DNA from: Oscillospiraceae bacterium
Lineage (GTDB): Bacteria; Bacillota; Clostridia; Oscillospirales; Oscillospiraceae
NCBI GenBank assembly: GCA_902761055.1
Contig: CACWIS010000019.1
Span: 1 to 33,491, forward strand
DNA length: 33,491 bases
Reading direction: 5' to 3'
Every line of letters begins with the position of its first letter. The stretch's first letter is position 1. Below, piece by piece: positions 22,626-30,544 of this stretch. A program made the position numbers and the translations under genes. The notes beneath the pieces were generated by a model. That model was not told the origin of the DNA. It did not search any database and saw only the letters and a list, made by a program, of their open reading frames with translations.

Positions 22626-24383
22626 ATGCCGCTTTATCCCAGGCTGCGTCCGACGCTGACGCAGCAGGATGTGATCGACTGCTTCGGCGGCTATGACCAC
22701 CGGCTCAGGATCCCCGACGGCTGCTGGTACGACACGAAAAACCTGAGCTCGGACCACGCGCCGATGCTCGCGAGCCGGCCGCCGCGGGGCGATACGCACA
22801 TCCGCGCCGCCGCCCTGGCCGAAAAGGACGCGCTCGCCTACGTCTCGGAGGACGGCACGCTGTATTACAATTTTCTGCCCACGCCGCTGACGGGCCTCGC
22901 CTCCGGCGACAAGCAGATCGTCGGCATGGGCGCCTATCTCGTGCTCTTCCCGGACAAGCTCTATCTCAACACCGAGGACCAGACGGACCACGGCTCGCTC
23001 GAGGCGCATTACCACGCATCGTCCGCGCACTATGAGATGGTGCGCGGCGACGGCGCCGCGATCGGCGCCGACTACATCCAGCCGCTCCCGCCCGCCGAGC
23101 CCGCCAACGGGGAGTACTGGATCGACACCTCCGGCGAGCGCCATGCGCTGCGGCAGTGGTCCGCCGCGCAGAACGACTGGGTCGGCATCGAGACGGCGTA
23201 CGTCAAGATCACCTTCCCGACGCTCGGCACGGTCCCGGCGCTGTTCCGGGAGGGGGACGGCGTGACGATCTCCGGGTCGGAAACGGAGGGCGTGAACGGG
23301 GAGAGGATCCTCTGCGCCCTCGGTGGCGGAGAGGAGGAGGCCGACTGGATCATGGTCACGGGTCTGCTGGAGCAGGCCGTGACCGACGGCGGCCTCACGA
23401 TCGAGCGCCGCGTGCCGCCGCTCGACTATGTCTGCGAATGCCAGAACCGTCTCTGGGGCTGCTGGTACGGAGAGGACGGCGGGCGCGCCGTCAACGAGAT
23501 CTTCTGCTGCGCGCTGGGCGACTTCAGGAACTGGCGGCAGTACCGCGGCCTGTCCACGGATTCCTGGAGCGGCTCGGTCGGCTCGGACGGGCCGTGGACC
23601 GGAGCGGTGAACTATCTCGGCTGCCCGACCTTTTTCAAGGCCGACCGCATCCACCGCGTCAGCGTCTCGGCGGAGGGCGCGCACGCGATCGGCGAGACCG
23701 TCTGCCGCGGCGTGCAGAAGGGCAGCGCGCGCTCGCTGTGCGTGGTCAACGAGACGCTGTATTACAAATCGCCCGGCGACGTCTGCGCGTACCAGGGCGG
23801 CTTTCCGCGCGGCATCTCCGCCGCCCTCGGCGAGACGCGCTTCCACGGCGCCGCGGCGGGCGCCGTGAACGGCAAGTACTATCTGTCGATGCTCGACGAG
23901 GCCGGGACGCCCTCCCTGTTCGTCTACGACATCGCGCGCGAGCTCTGGCTGCGCGAGGACGCGCTGCACGCCGCGGCCTTCGCGCGCGTCGACGACGAGC
24001 TCTACGCGATCGCGAACGGCGAGCTGCTCACCCTGCTCGGCTCGCTGCCCGTCCCGGGCGCGACGGGCGAGGGCAGCGTGGACTGGGAGGCCGTAACGGG
24101 CGTCGAGTACTACACGGTGCCGGAGAACAAGCGCGTGTCGCGCTACCAGATCCGTCTGCGCATGGCCCCGGGCGCGCAGTTCTCCGTTTTCGTGCAGTAC
24201 GATTCCAACGGCGTCTGGCGCAGCGCGGGCAGCATCAGCGCCGTGCGCGCGGAGACCGGCTCGCACCTCTTCCCCGTGCGGCCGCGCCGCTGCGACCATC
24301 TGCAGCTCAAGCTCGCCGGGAGCGGAGACGTCCGCGTCTTTTCGGTGGCGCGCATCCTGGAAGTGGGGAGCGATTACCGATGA
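22626..24383 (+). CDS. Tail nozzle-like (beta-propeller) protein
   Basis: This 585-residue protein resembles the tail-tube nozzle or stabilisation proteins of podoviruses. The N-terminus names listed ligand-like repeats (WYDTKNLSSDHAPMLASRPP), then QNRLWGCWYG and CCALGDFRNWRQYRG, typical of such propellers, in which blade repeats often read 'N.I..SALGD..NW'. The start at 22626 has AGGAGGT; an in-frame GTG at 22617 overlaps that site and is rejected. The stop overlaps the next gene (ATGA). A nozzle rather than a tape measure points to a short tail. Confidence 0.65.
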   Translation: MPLYPRLRPTLTQQDVIDCFGGYDHRLRIPDGCWYDTKNLSSDHAPMLASRPPRGDTHIRAAALAEKDALAYVSEDGTLYYNFLPTPLTGLASGDKQIVGMGAYLVLFPDKLYLNTEDQTDHGSLEAHYHASSAHYEMVRGDGAAIGADYIQPLPPAEPANGEYWIDTSGERHALRQWSAAQNDWVGIETAYVKITFPTLGTVPALFREGDGVTISGSETEGVNGERILCALGGGEEEADWIMVTGLLEQAVTDGGLTIERRVPPLDYVCECQNRLWGCWYGEDGGRAVNEIFCCALGDFRNWRQYRGLSTDSWSGSVGSDGPWTGAVNYLGCPTFFKADRIHRVSVSAEGAHAIGETVCRGVQKGSARSLCVVNETLYYKSPGDVCAYQGGFPRGISAALGETRFHGAAAGAVNGKYYLSMLDEAGTPSLFVYDIARELWLREDALHAAAFARVDDELYAIANGELLTLLGSLPVPGATGEGSVDWEAVTGVEYYTVPENKRVSRYQIRLRMAPGAQFSVFVQYDSNGVWRSAGSISAVRAETGSHLFPVRPRRCDHLQLKLAGSGDVRVFSVARILEVGSDYR

Positions 24384-25108
24384 TCCGCGAGCTGCCCCCG
24401 CAGCCGCAGGGAACGGCCGAGCAGCAGCTCGCCGCGCTGCGGGATTATCTTGTGCGGCTCGCGCAGTCTCTCGACGAGGCCGCCGGGAGCGCTCTCGCCG
24501 CTCCGCTCTCCTCCTCCGCGCTGCAGCGGCAGAACGAGAAAGCTGTGCGCGACAGCGCCGAGACGCTCAAGGCGCTGATCGTCAAAACCGCCGAGCAGAT
24601 CACCGAACGCGCGGACCGCAGGGCGGAGGAATACAAGGCGCTGTATGTGGCGCAGTCCGACTTCGGCAGCTATTACAGCGCGATCGAGTCGCAGGTGTGC
24701 GCCACGGCGCGGGGCACGGTGGAGAGCTTCCGCTATGACGAGGCCATCGAGGCGCTCGAGCGCTATACGCGCACGCTCGACGGCCAGATCCGGCGCGGCG
24801 CGGTCGAGGACCCGTACACGCACGAGATCCACCTCGGCATCGCGATCAGCGAAAAGCTGTCCTTCACCGGGGAGACCGTCACCGCGGACGGCCTCGCCTA
24901 CCGGAAGCTCGCGGCCGGGCAGACGCTGGGGCTCTACACCTCCAAAGGCTGGCAGTTCTGGATCGGCGGCGTGCGGAGCGGCTGGTTTTCCTCGGAGGAC
25001 AGCATGCTGCACATCGCCAACCTCGTCGTCGAGGAGCGGCTGCAGCTCGGCGCGAGCTGGGAATTCGGGGTCGACGGCGGCTTCGGCCTGCGCTACACGG
25101 GAGGATAA
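24380..25108 (+). CDS. Tail or fibre-adaptor protein, unknown
   Basis: This 242-residue protein overlaps the nozzle-like gene by four bases. The first ~130 residues are helical and coiled-coil-like; the rest is rich in short strands (LAYRKLAAGQTLGLYTSKGW, SWEFGVDGGFGLRYTGG), like the end of a fibre or adaptor. It ends one base before the start of the large fibre gene. It may link the nozzle to the fibre. No named family was recognised. Confidence 0.55.
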   Translation: MIRELPPQPQGTAEQQLAALRDYLVRLAQSLDEAAGSALAAPLSSSALQRQNEKAVRDSAETLKALIVKTAEQITERADRRAEEYKALYVAQSDFGSYYSAIESQVCATARGTVESFRYDEAIEALERYTRTLDGQIRRGAVEDPYTHEIHLGIAISEKLSFTGETVTADGLAYRKLAAGQTLGLYTSKGWQFWIGGVRSGWFSSEDSMLHIANLVVEERLQLGASWEFGVDGGFGLRYTGG

Positions 25109-25109
25109 G

Positions 25110-27077
25110 ATGGCATACGAATACGTCCGGACACAGTATATTGATATCGGCGGCACGGTCTACTGGAACACTCTCGGCACAAGGAGCTTCACCTATCGCT
25201 TCGCCCTCGCCGAGCAGTACGATCCGGAGGCGAACCGAACGCGGCTCAGTCTCTCCGCGGCGCAGCTCAGCGTGAACGTCAGTCAGCATGCGGCCGTTTA
25301 CGGCAAGCTGCTCCTCAACGGCTCCGTCGCCGCCCATTTCCGCGGCGCTTCCGTGACGAGCGTGCCGGGCAGCTTCGTCGGCTTCGGCTCGGGCGGCTCG
25401 GTCACGGTCGAGCACGACGCGCTCGGCGCGGCGCCCAACGTCTCGCTCAGCTTTGCCAAGGCCGACGGCGCGCCGGCCGGTCTCGGCAGCAACTTCGGCT
25501 TCACGCCGGAGAGCGGCGTCGTGGTCGGCTTTTCCGTCGGCACGAAACGCTCCGTCCCGATCACGACGCATCCGCGCGCCTCGTCGATCGCCTCCTGCCC
25601 CGCCTCCGTCGAGACCGGCGCGGAGCTCGTGCTCAACGTCACGCGCCATTCGCAGAGCTTCCGGCACAAGGCCGTGTTCCTGGTCGGGGAGGACGTGCTC
25701 GGCGTGAGCGAGGCCTTTGATACGACGCTGCGCTTCACGGTCCCGCGGAGCTGGTTCGCCAATTATCCGGCGCTCTCCGTCCTGGACGCGGCGGTCTGCG
25801 TGCAGACCTACAGCGACGAGGCCTGCGTCACGGCCGTCGGCAGCGCGGCGAGCGCGCCGCTCTCCGTCCAGGCCGACGCGGGCATGAAGCCGGCCGTCTC
25901 CGCCGGCTGGGCCGTGCTCTCGGCGCTCAACGGCGGCGCGGTCGAAGGGCTGAACGGCTACATCCTGGGCTATTCGCGCGCGCAGGCGCTCTTCGACCCG
26001 ACGAAGATCGACCTCACGGCTTCGCCCGGCGCGTCGATCGCCTCGTATGCGCTCGCCTGTCAGGGCGAGACCGTCTCGGCGAGCCCATACCGCACGGGCG
26101 TGCTGACCGCGCTCTCCGTCGAGGTCCTCTGCACGGTGACGGACACGCGCGGCCGCAGCGCGGGCGAGCGCTTCACGCTTTCCGTCATGGACTACGCGCC
26201 GCCGACGCTCGGCGGCGTCTCGATCTGCCGCAGCGACGAGGACGGCGCGCCGGCCGCAGACGGCGGGCATTGCGCCGTGAAAGCCGACGCCGTGTTCTCG
26301 TCGCTCGGCGGGCAGAACAGCTGCGCGCTGCGCTGCGCGATCATGCCGGCGGGCGGCGCCTACGGCGCGGAGAGCCGTCTTCAGAGCGGCGTGCGGAGCG
26401 TCTTCGATTCGATCTCGCCGGATCGGAGCTATACCGTGCGCCTCACGGCCGAGGACGCGCTCGGCAATACGGCGGTGTTTTACCGGAGCATCCCGACCCG
26501 CCGCTGGGCGATGAAGTTCCGCTCCAACGGGCGCGGCGTCGCCTTCGGCAAGGCGGCGGAGCACGACGACTGCTTCGAGGTCGGCGCGGACTGGAGCGTG
26601 AAGCTCGGCGCCCCGCTCGGGGTGACGAGCGGCGGCACCGGAGCGGACAGCGCGGCCGCGGCCCGCGCCAATCTCGGACTCAAGGGCGCGTCGACGCTCG
26701 AGCCCGGAGAGCTGCTCTCGCTGGTCTATCCGGTCGGCAGCCTCTATCTGTCCGTGAACTCGACAAACCCCGGCACGCTGTTCGGCGGGACGTGGGTGCA
26801 GATCGAAGACACCTTCCTTCTCGCTGCCGGCCAGACCTATACCGCAGGCGCCACGGGCGGCGAGGCGGCGCATACGCTGACGGTCGACGAGATGCCGAGC
26901 CATAATCACACGGTGGCGAGAGGCACCGGTACCGGCTCGGTCGAGTGGGGTCTCGTGCGCTACGGTTCGCAGAACTCAAGCGCGGACGGCACGCGCATCG
27001 CGCAAACCGGCGGCGGACAGCCGCACAACAACATGCCGCCGTATCTGGCGGTCTATATCTGGAAGAGGACGGCATGA
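25110..27077 (+). CDS. DUF859-like fibre with tail-collar-like tip
   Basis: This 655-residue protein has an N-terminal and middle region (~1-480) resembling DUF859 phage minor structural proteins, with many repeated strand segments. Then comes GVTSGGTGADSAAAARANLG, a fibre-type repeat, and a C-terminal tip with YPVGSLYLSVNSTNPGTLFG, TVDEMPSHNHT and HNNMPPYLAVYIWKR, as in tail collar and receptor-binding proteins. It would determine which cells are bound. The start at 25110 follows the previous stop after one base; GGAGG ends about four bases before it. The frame is intact. Confidence 0.8.
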   Translation: MAYEYVRTQYIDIGGTVYWNTLGTRSFTYRFALAEQYDPEANRTRLSLSAAQLSVNVSQHAAVYGKLLLNGSVAAHFRGASVTSVPGSFVGFGSGGSVTVEHDALGAAPNVSLSFAKADGAPAGLGSNFGFTPESGVVVGFSVGTKRSVPITTHPRASSIASCPASVETGAELVLNVTRHSQSFRHKAVFLVGEDVLGVSEAFDTTLRFTVPRSWFANYPALSVLDAAVCVQTYSDEACVTAVGSAASAPLSVQADAGMKPAVSAGWAVLSALNGGAVEGLNGYILGYSRAQALFDPTKIDLTASPGASIASYALACQGETVSASPYRTGVLTALSVEVLCTVTDTRGRSAGERFTLSVMDYAPPTLGGVSICRSDEDGAPAADGGHCAVKADAVFSSLGGQNSCALRCAIMPAGGAYGAESRLQSGVRSVFDSISPDRSYTVRLTAEDALGNTAVFYRSIPTRRWAMKFRSNGRGVAFGKAAEHDDCFEVGADWSVKLGAPLGVTSGGTGADSAAAARANLGLKGASTLEPGELLSLVYPVGSLYLSVNSTNPGTLFGGTWVQIEDTFLLAAGQTYTAGATGGEAAHTLTVDEMPSHNHTVARGTGTGSVEWGLVRYGSQNSSADGTRIAQTGGGQPHNNMPPYLAVYIWKRTA

Positions 27078-27943
27078 TGAAAGGCATCGATATTTCCAGC
27101 TGGCAGCGGGGCATCGATCTCGCGGCGCTCAAAACGGATTTCGTCATCTGCAAGCTCAGCGAAGGCTGCACCTGGGCGGACCCCTGCTTCGACGGCTTTT
27201 ACGACGCGGCGCTCGCCGCCGCGCTGCCTGTCGGCGCATACGTGTACTCGCGCGCGGCCTCGTCCGACCGCTCGAAGGCGGAGGCGGAAAAGGCGCTCTC
27301 GCTGCTCGCCGGCAGGAAGCTGCCGCTGGGGCTCTACCTGGACGTCGAGGATCGCGCGCAGCTCGCCCTGCCGCGCGCCGCGCTTGCGGACGTGATCCGG
27401 GTCTTCTGCAGCACCGTACGCGCCGCCGGCTATACGGCGGGCGTCTACGGCTCGGCCGGACAGCTCTGGGCAAAAGTGAAGCCCGCGGAGCTCGGCGAGC
27501 CGCTCGTTTGGGTCGCGAGCTGGGGCGCGAAGCCGCGCATGGACTGCGACCTCTGGCAGTACAGCGACCGCGAGCGTCTGCCCGGCTTCGACGGCAGGCT
27601 CGACGGCGATGAATCCGTTTCCGCGCGCTTCGGGGATCTGATCCGGGGCGACGGGACGCAGGACGCGCCGGCGCAGGACGCGTCCGGGAGCTTTACGCTC
27701 ACCGGCGTCCCGCTGCTGCGCGCCGGGGACGCGGGCGACGCCGTCAAAGCCCTGCAGGGCGAGCTGATCGCCTTCGGCTACCGCTGCGGTGGGCGGATCG
27801 TCGGCGGCGCGGAGATCCCCGACGGCATCTTCGGTACGCAGACGCGCGCCTCCGTCGCCGCCTTCCAGCGCGCGCACGGTCTCGCCGGGGACGGCGTCGC
27901 CGGGCGGGACACGCGCGCCGCCCTGCTGGGCATCAAAGGATAA
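27074..27943 (+). CDS. GH25 endolysin with peptidoglycan-binding domain
   Basis: This 289-residue lysozyme would cleave the MurNAc-GlcNAc bond of peptidoglycan. The GH25 domain spans ~1-205, with D6 in GIDISSWQ, D90 and E92 in LYLDVED, and DLWQYSD near the end. A C-terminal peptidoglycan-binding repeat (~225-289) has IFGTQTRASVAAFQRAHGL. The start at 27074 overlaps the fibre stop; ATG at 27077 is also possible. It is paired with a holin directly after it, so the lysis module is complete. Confidence 0.92.
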   Translation: MMKGIDISSWQRGIDLAALKTDFVICKLSEGCTWADPCFDGFYDAALAAALPVGAYVYSRAASSDRSKAEAEKALSLLAGRKLPLGLYLDVEDRAQLALPRAALADVIRVFCSTVRAAGYTAGVYGSAGQLWAKVKPAELGEPLVWVASWGAKPRMDCDLWQYSDRERLPGFDGRLDGDESVSARFGDLIRGDGTQDAPAQDASGSFTLTGVPLLRAGDAGDAVKALQGELIAFGYRCGGRIVGGAEIPDGIFGTQTRASVAAFQRAHGLAGDGVAGRDTRAALLGIKG

Positions 27944-27957
27944 GGAGAGAAAAGAAC

Positions 27958-28428
27958 ATGAACGCACCCGATAAAGCGACGGAGATCAAGGCCGTCATCA
28001 CGCTCGCGCTGAGCTTCCTCACGGGACTGTGGGGCTGGCTGGGCTGGGCGATCGCGGTCTTTGCGGTCTCGATGTGCGCGGATTATCTCACCGGCAGCTG
28101 GGCCGCCCGCGCCTGCGGCGAATGGTCGAGCGCGGCCGCCCGCCAGGGCCTGTGGCACAAGCTCGGCGAGATCGCGGCGCTGCTGGTGGCGGCGCTGTGC
28201 GATATCGCCGTACAGGTCATCCTGCACAGCACGGCCGCGCCGCTGCTCGGCGAGACCCCCTCGCGGCACTATCTCACGCTGATCGTCGCGATCTGGTATA
28301 CCTTCACCGAGCTCGGCAGCATCATCGAGAACGCCGGCAAGCTCGGCGCGCCGATCCCGGAGGGGCTGCGGCGCGGTATCGCCCTGCTGCGGGACAAAAC
28401 CGAAAGCGGGAGCCCGGACAAGGGTTAA
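27958..28428 (+). CDS. Phage holin, toxin-secretion/lysis family
   Basis: This 156-residue membrane protein has three likely membrane segments (about residues 12-42, 68-92 and 100-120). It belongs to the holin group including TcdE-like proteins, with features such as CADYLTGSWAA and WHKLGEIAALLVA. It should form the pore that lets the endolysin out. A GGAGA site precedes the ATG, and it is the last gene of the operon, followed by a strong hairpin. Confidence 0.88.
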   Translation: MNAPDKATEIKAVITLALSFLTGLWGWLGWAIAVFAVSMCADYLTGSWAARACGEWSSAAARQGLWHKLGEIAALLVAALCDIAVQVILHSTAAPLLGETPSRHYLTLIVAIWYTFTELGSIIENAGKLGAPIPEGLRRGIALLRDKTESGSPDKG

Positions 28429-28433
28429 AAAAG

Positions 28434-28466
28434 AAGAGGATGTGAGCGTGCTCACATCCTCTTTTC
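28434..28466. terminator. Bidirectional terminator between holin and queH
   Basis: A 13-14-bp stem, AAGAGGATGTGAGC with GCTCACATCCTCTT, has A-rich and T-rich flanks. It ends both the particle operon and queH. Confidence 0.9.
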
Positions 28467-28478
28467 TGTTTTCTCTCC

Positions 28479-29117
28479 TCAGCCCTCGAGCCCCTCCGGC
28501 GCGTCCTCCCGCCGCGACCGCAGCGAGAATTCGCAGCCGCAGTAGTCCTGGCGATAGAGGCCGTACTGCTCGGCCAGCTCCTGCGAGCGCCGCTCGCCGT
28601 CGCGCTTCTTGAAGTCCGAGGGCAGCCAGGCCACGCCGAAGGCCCTGCCCGCCTCCTCTCCGAGGAGGTTGATCCGCTCGGCGTCCTTGTAGCGCGAGAC
28701 GCTCAGGGTCGTGCAGAAGTAGTCGAAGCCGTACTGCTTCGCCAGCCGCGCGCACTCGACGAGGCGCAGGCGGAAGCACTCGGTGCAGCGCGCGCCGCCC
28801 TCCGGCTCGTCCTCCAGCCCCTTGACGCGGCGCAGGTATTCCTCGTGCTTCCAGCTCTCGGCAAGGACGGGGACGTCCTCGGCAAGGCCCATTTTCTCGA
28901 TGAGCTCAAGCTGCGTGCGGAAGCGCTTTTCAAACTCCGCCTCCGGGTAGAGGTTGGGGTTGAACCACAGCAGCGTCACCTCGAAGCTGCGCTCCAGCAG
29001 CTCGAGCACCGCGCTCGAGCAGGGGCCGCAGCAGCTGTGCAGCAGCACGCGGGGGCGTTTCCGGCCCTGCTTCTGTACGATCCGGTCATATTCTCTCATG
29101 TAATTTCTCTTGTTCAT
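28479..29117 (-). CDS. queH: Epoxyqueuosine reductase QueH
   Basis: This 212-residue protein of the QueH (DUF208) family performs the last step of queuosine synthesis in tRNA. Cysteines for the iron-sulfur cluster and active site are seen as HSCCGPCSS (C29, C30, C33), CTEC (C111, C114) and YCGC (C193, C195). The start at 29117 begins the usual MNKRNY N-terminus; a later ATG at 29099 is possible. A TATGAT box at 29129-29124 would place the transcript start at the ATG itself, making it nearly leaderless. With queT it shows a preQ1 or Q salvage route in this organism. Confidence 0.95.
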   Translation of the reverse strand: MNKRNYMREYDRIVQKQGRKRPRVLLHSCCGPCSSAVLELLERSFEVTLLWFNPNLYPEAEFEKRFRTQLELIEKMGLAEDVPVLAESWKHEEYLRRVKGLEDEPEGGARCTECFRLRLVECARLAKQYGFDYFCTTLSVSRYKDAERINLLGEEAGRAFGVAWLPSDFKKRDGERRSQELAEQYGLYRQDYCGCEFSLRSRREDAPEGLEG

Positions 29118-29169
29118 GCTTCGATCATACCACAGTCCGTTTCAAATTGCCACAGCGATTCATTATTCG

Positions 29170-29199
29170 TTGACTTGCGGCGCGGCGATGGGCTATAAT
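29170..29199 (+). promoter_or_regulatory. Promoter of the dCMP deaminase gene
   Basis: TTGACT (29170-29175) and TATAAT (29194-29199) with an 18-base spacer, 33 bases ahead of the ATG. It probably also serves the EFR1 gene and perhaps the genes after it. Confidence 0.75.
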
Positions 29200-29231
29200 C
29201 GAAGCACATACAGTATTACGGAGGGATCGCT

Positions 29232-29720
29232 ATGGACAGCCGTACCGACAAACAGAACTATTATCTCGACATCGCGGATTCCGTGCTGGAGCGTTCGACC
29301 TGCCTGCGCCGCAAATACGGCGCGATCATCGTGCGCAACGACGAGATCATCTCCACCGGCTACAACGGCGCGCCGCGCGGGCGGCGCAACTGTTCGGATA
29401 TCGGAGAGTGCACGCGCGAGAAGCTTCACATCCCCTCCGGCGAGCGCTACGAGCTCTGCCGCTCCGTGCACGCCGAGGCCAACGCGATCATCTCCGCCTC
29501 GCGGCGCGACATGATCGGCGCGACGATCTATCTCGTCGGCCGCGACGCGCTGACCAACGAGCTGCTGGCAAACGCCATGTCCTGCTCGATGTGCAAGCGC
29601 CAGATCATCAACGCCGGCATCGAGAAGGTCGTCATCCGCTCGACGCCGACCGAATACCGCACGATCCCGGTGCAGGACTGGATCGAAAACGACGACTCCA
29701 TCTTTGATCTGAGTCTGTAA
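29232..29720 (+). CDS. dCMP/cytidine-type deaminase (ComEB-like)
   Basis: This 162-residue zinc deaminase of the dCMP deaminase / ComEB family makes dUMP for thymidylate synthesis. The zinc motif is HAEANAI (H80, E82), with CSMC (C118, C121) as the second part. STGYNGAPRG is also typical. An ACGGAGG site is present. It lies 14 bases upstream of the EFR1 gene and is likely co-transcribed with it, though the two have no obvious joint function. Confidence 0.9.
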   Translation: MDSRTDKQNYYLDIADSVLERSTCLRRKYGAIIVRNDEIISTGYNGAPRGRRNCSDIGECTREKLHIPSGERYELCRSVHAEANAIISASRRDMIGATIYLVGRDALTNELLANAMSCSMCKRQIINAGIEKVVIRSTPTEYRTIPVQDWIENDDSIFDLSL

Positions 29721-29734
29721 AAGGAGAAAGCGCC

Positions 29735-30517
29735 ATGAGCAAGAACGTCATTTTCTGCTTTTCCGGCACCGGCAACTGCCTCGATATCGCAAAGAACATC
29801 GCAGGGGGCCTCGGCGACACGGACATCGTGATGATGCGCCGCGCTCCGGCGGTCACGGACGTGCGCTTCTGCGAGCGCGTCGGCTTCGTCTTTCCCTGCC
29901 ACGCGGGCCGCATGCCGCTGGGCATGGAGGAATCCCTCCGCATGCTCTCGGTCAAGCCCAACCCCTACACCTTCGGCGTGGTCAGCTATGCGGGCTACCC
30001 CGGGATCGGCCTCGCGCAGCTCAACGACATCATCCCGCTGGACTACTGGACCGGCATCTCCCACCAGAGCGCCTGCATCTGGCTGATGCCGCACACGCTG
30101 ATGTTCCCGCCGCTGACGCCCGAGAAGGCGCAGAAGCGCTCCGCGGAGCTCGCCGCGCAGGTCGCCGCGGACGTCAAGGTCTTCAAAAAGGCCGACAAGG
30201 CGCCCTCCGCGCCCCTCTTCAACCGGATCGAGGCCTCCGCGTGGCCGAAGATCGCGCCGAAGAAGGCCGAGGATTTCTCCGTCACGGGCAAATGCATCGG
30301 CTGCGGCCAGTGCGCGCGGCTCTGTCCGAAGGGCAACATCAGGATGATCGGCGGACGGCCGGAATTCGGCACGGACTGCATCCAGTGCCTCAGCTGCCTG
30401 CAGTTCTGCCCGCGCCGGGCGATCAACATCGGCGCGGCGAGCGAAACGCGCGAGCGCTGGCACAACCCCAACGTCACCGCCGACGAGCTCAACGAGAAGC
30501 TCATCCACATCGACTGA
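29735..30517 (+). CDS. EFR1-family flavodoxin-ferredoxin
   Basis: This 260-residue redox protein joins a flavodoxin-like N-terminal domain (CFSGTGNCLDIAK at 8-20) to two [4Fe-4S] clusters (C187, C190, C193, C197 and C215, C218, C221, C225). The family is called EFR1 in anaerobes; partners are usually not known. An AAGGAG site precedes the ATG. It lies between the deaminase and MBOAT genes with short gaps (14 and 27 bases), so it may be part of one transcript. Confidence 0.9.
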   Translation: MSKNVIFCFSGTGNCLDIAKNIAGGLGDTDIVMMRRAPAVTDVRFCERVGFVFPCHAGRMPLGMEESLRMLSVKPNPYTFGVVSYAGYPGIGLAQLNDIIPLDYWTGISHQSACIWLMPHTLMFPPLTPEKAQKRSAELAAQVAADVKVFKKADKAPSAPLFNRIEASAWPKIAPKKAEDFSVTGKCIGCGQCARLCPKGNIRMIGGRPEFGTDCIQCLSCLQFCPRRAINIGAASETRERWHNPNVTADELNEKLIHID

Positions 30518-30544
30518 TCCTTTACGAGGGGAGAGGCACCGAGT

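Larger units (their letters stand above)
13507..28428. mobile_element. Podovirus-like particle cassette without integrase or replication genes
   Basis: This block of about 15 kb holds a divergent repressor pair and a rightward operon of fifteen genes: terminase subunits, portal, Prp-like protease, virion-like protein, scaffold, major capsid, small head proteins, nozzle-like protein, two fibre proteins, endolysin and holin. It is flanked by intact host genes queT and queH, so the whole unit is visible. No integrase, recombinase, replication gene, tape measure or tail tube was seen, and no flanking direct repeat was found by eye. It may be a reduced prophage, a particle that packages other DNA, or an element that uses functions encoded elsewhere. 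Confidence 0.85.

Noticed and set aside
20802-24299. Open frame of 1165 codons on the minus strand
   Set aside because: It lies antisense to the capsid, small head and nozzle-like genes, has shadow-type composition and no ribosome site or motif.
13481-28480. Flanking direct repeats (attachment sites) of the cassette
   Set aside because: Only matches of about five bases (such as CTCAG) were found between the two borders, which is not above chance.
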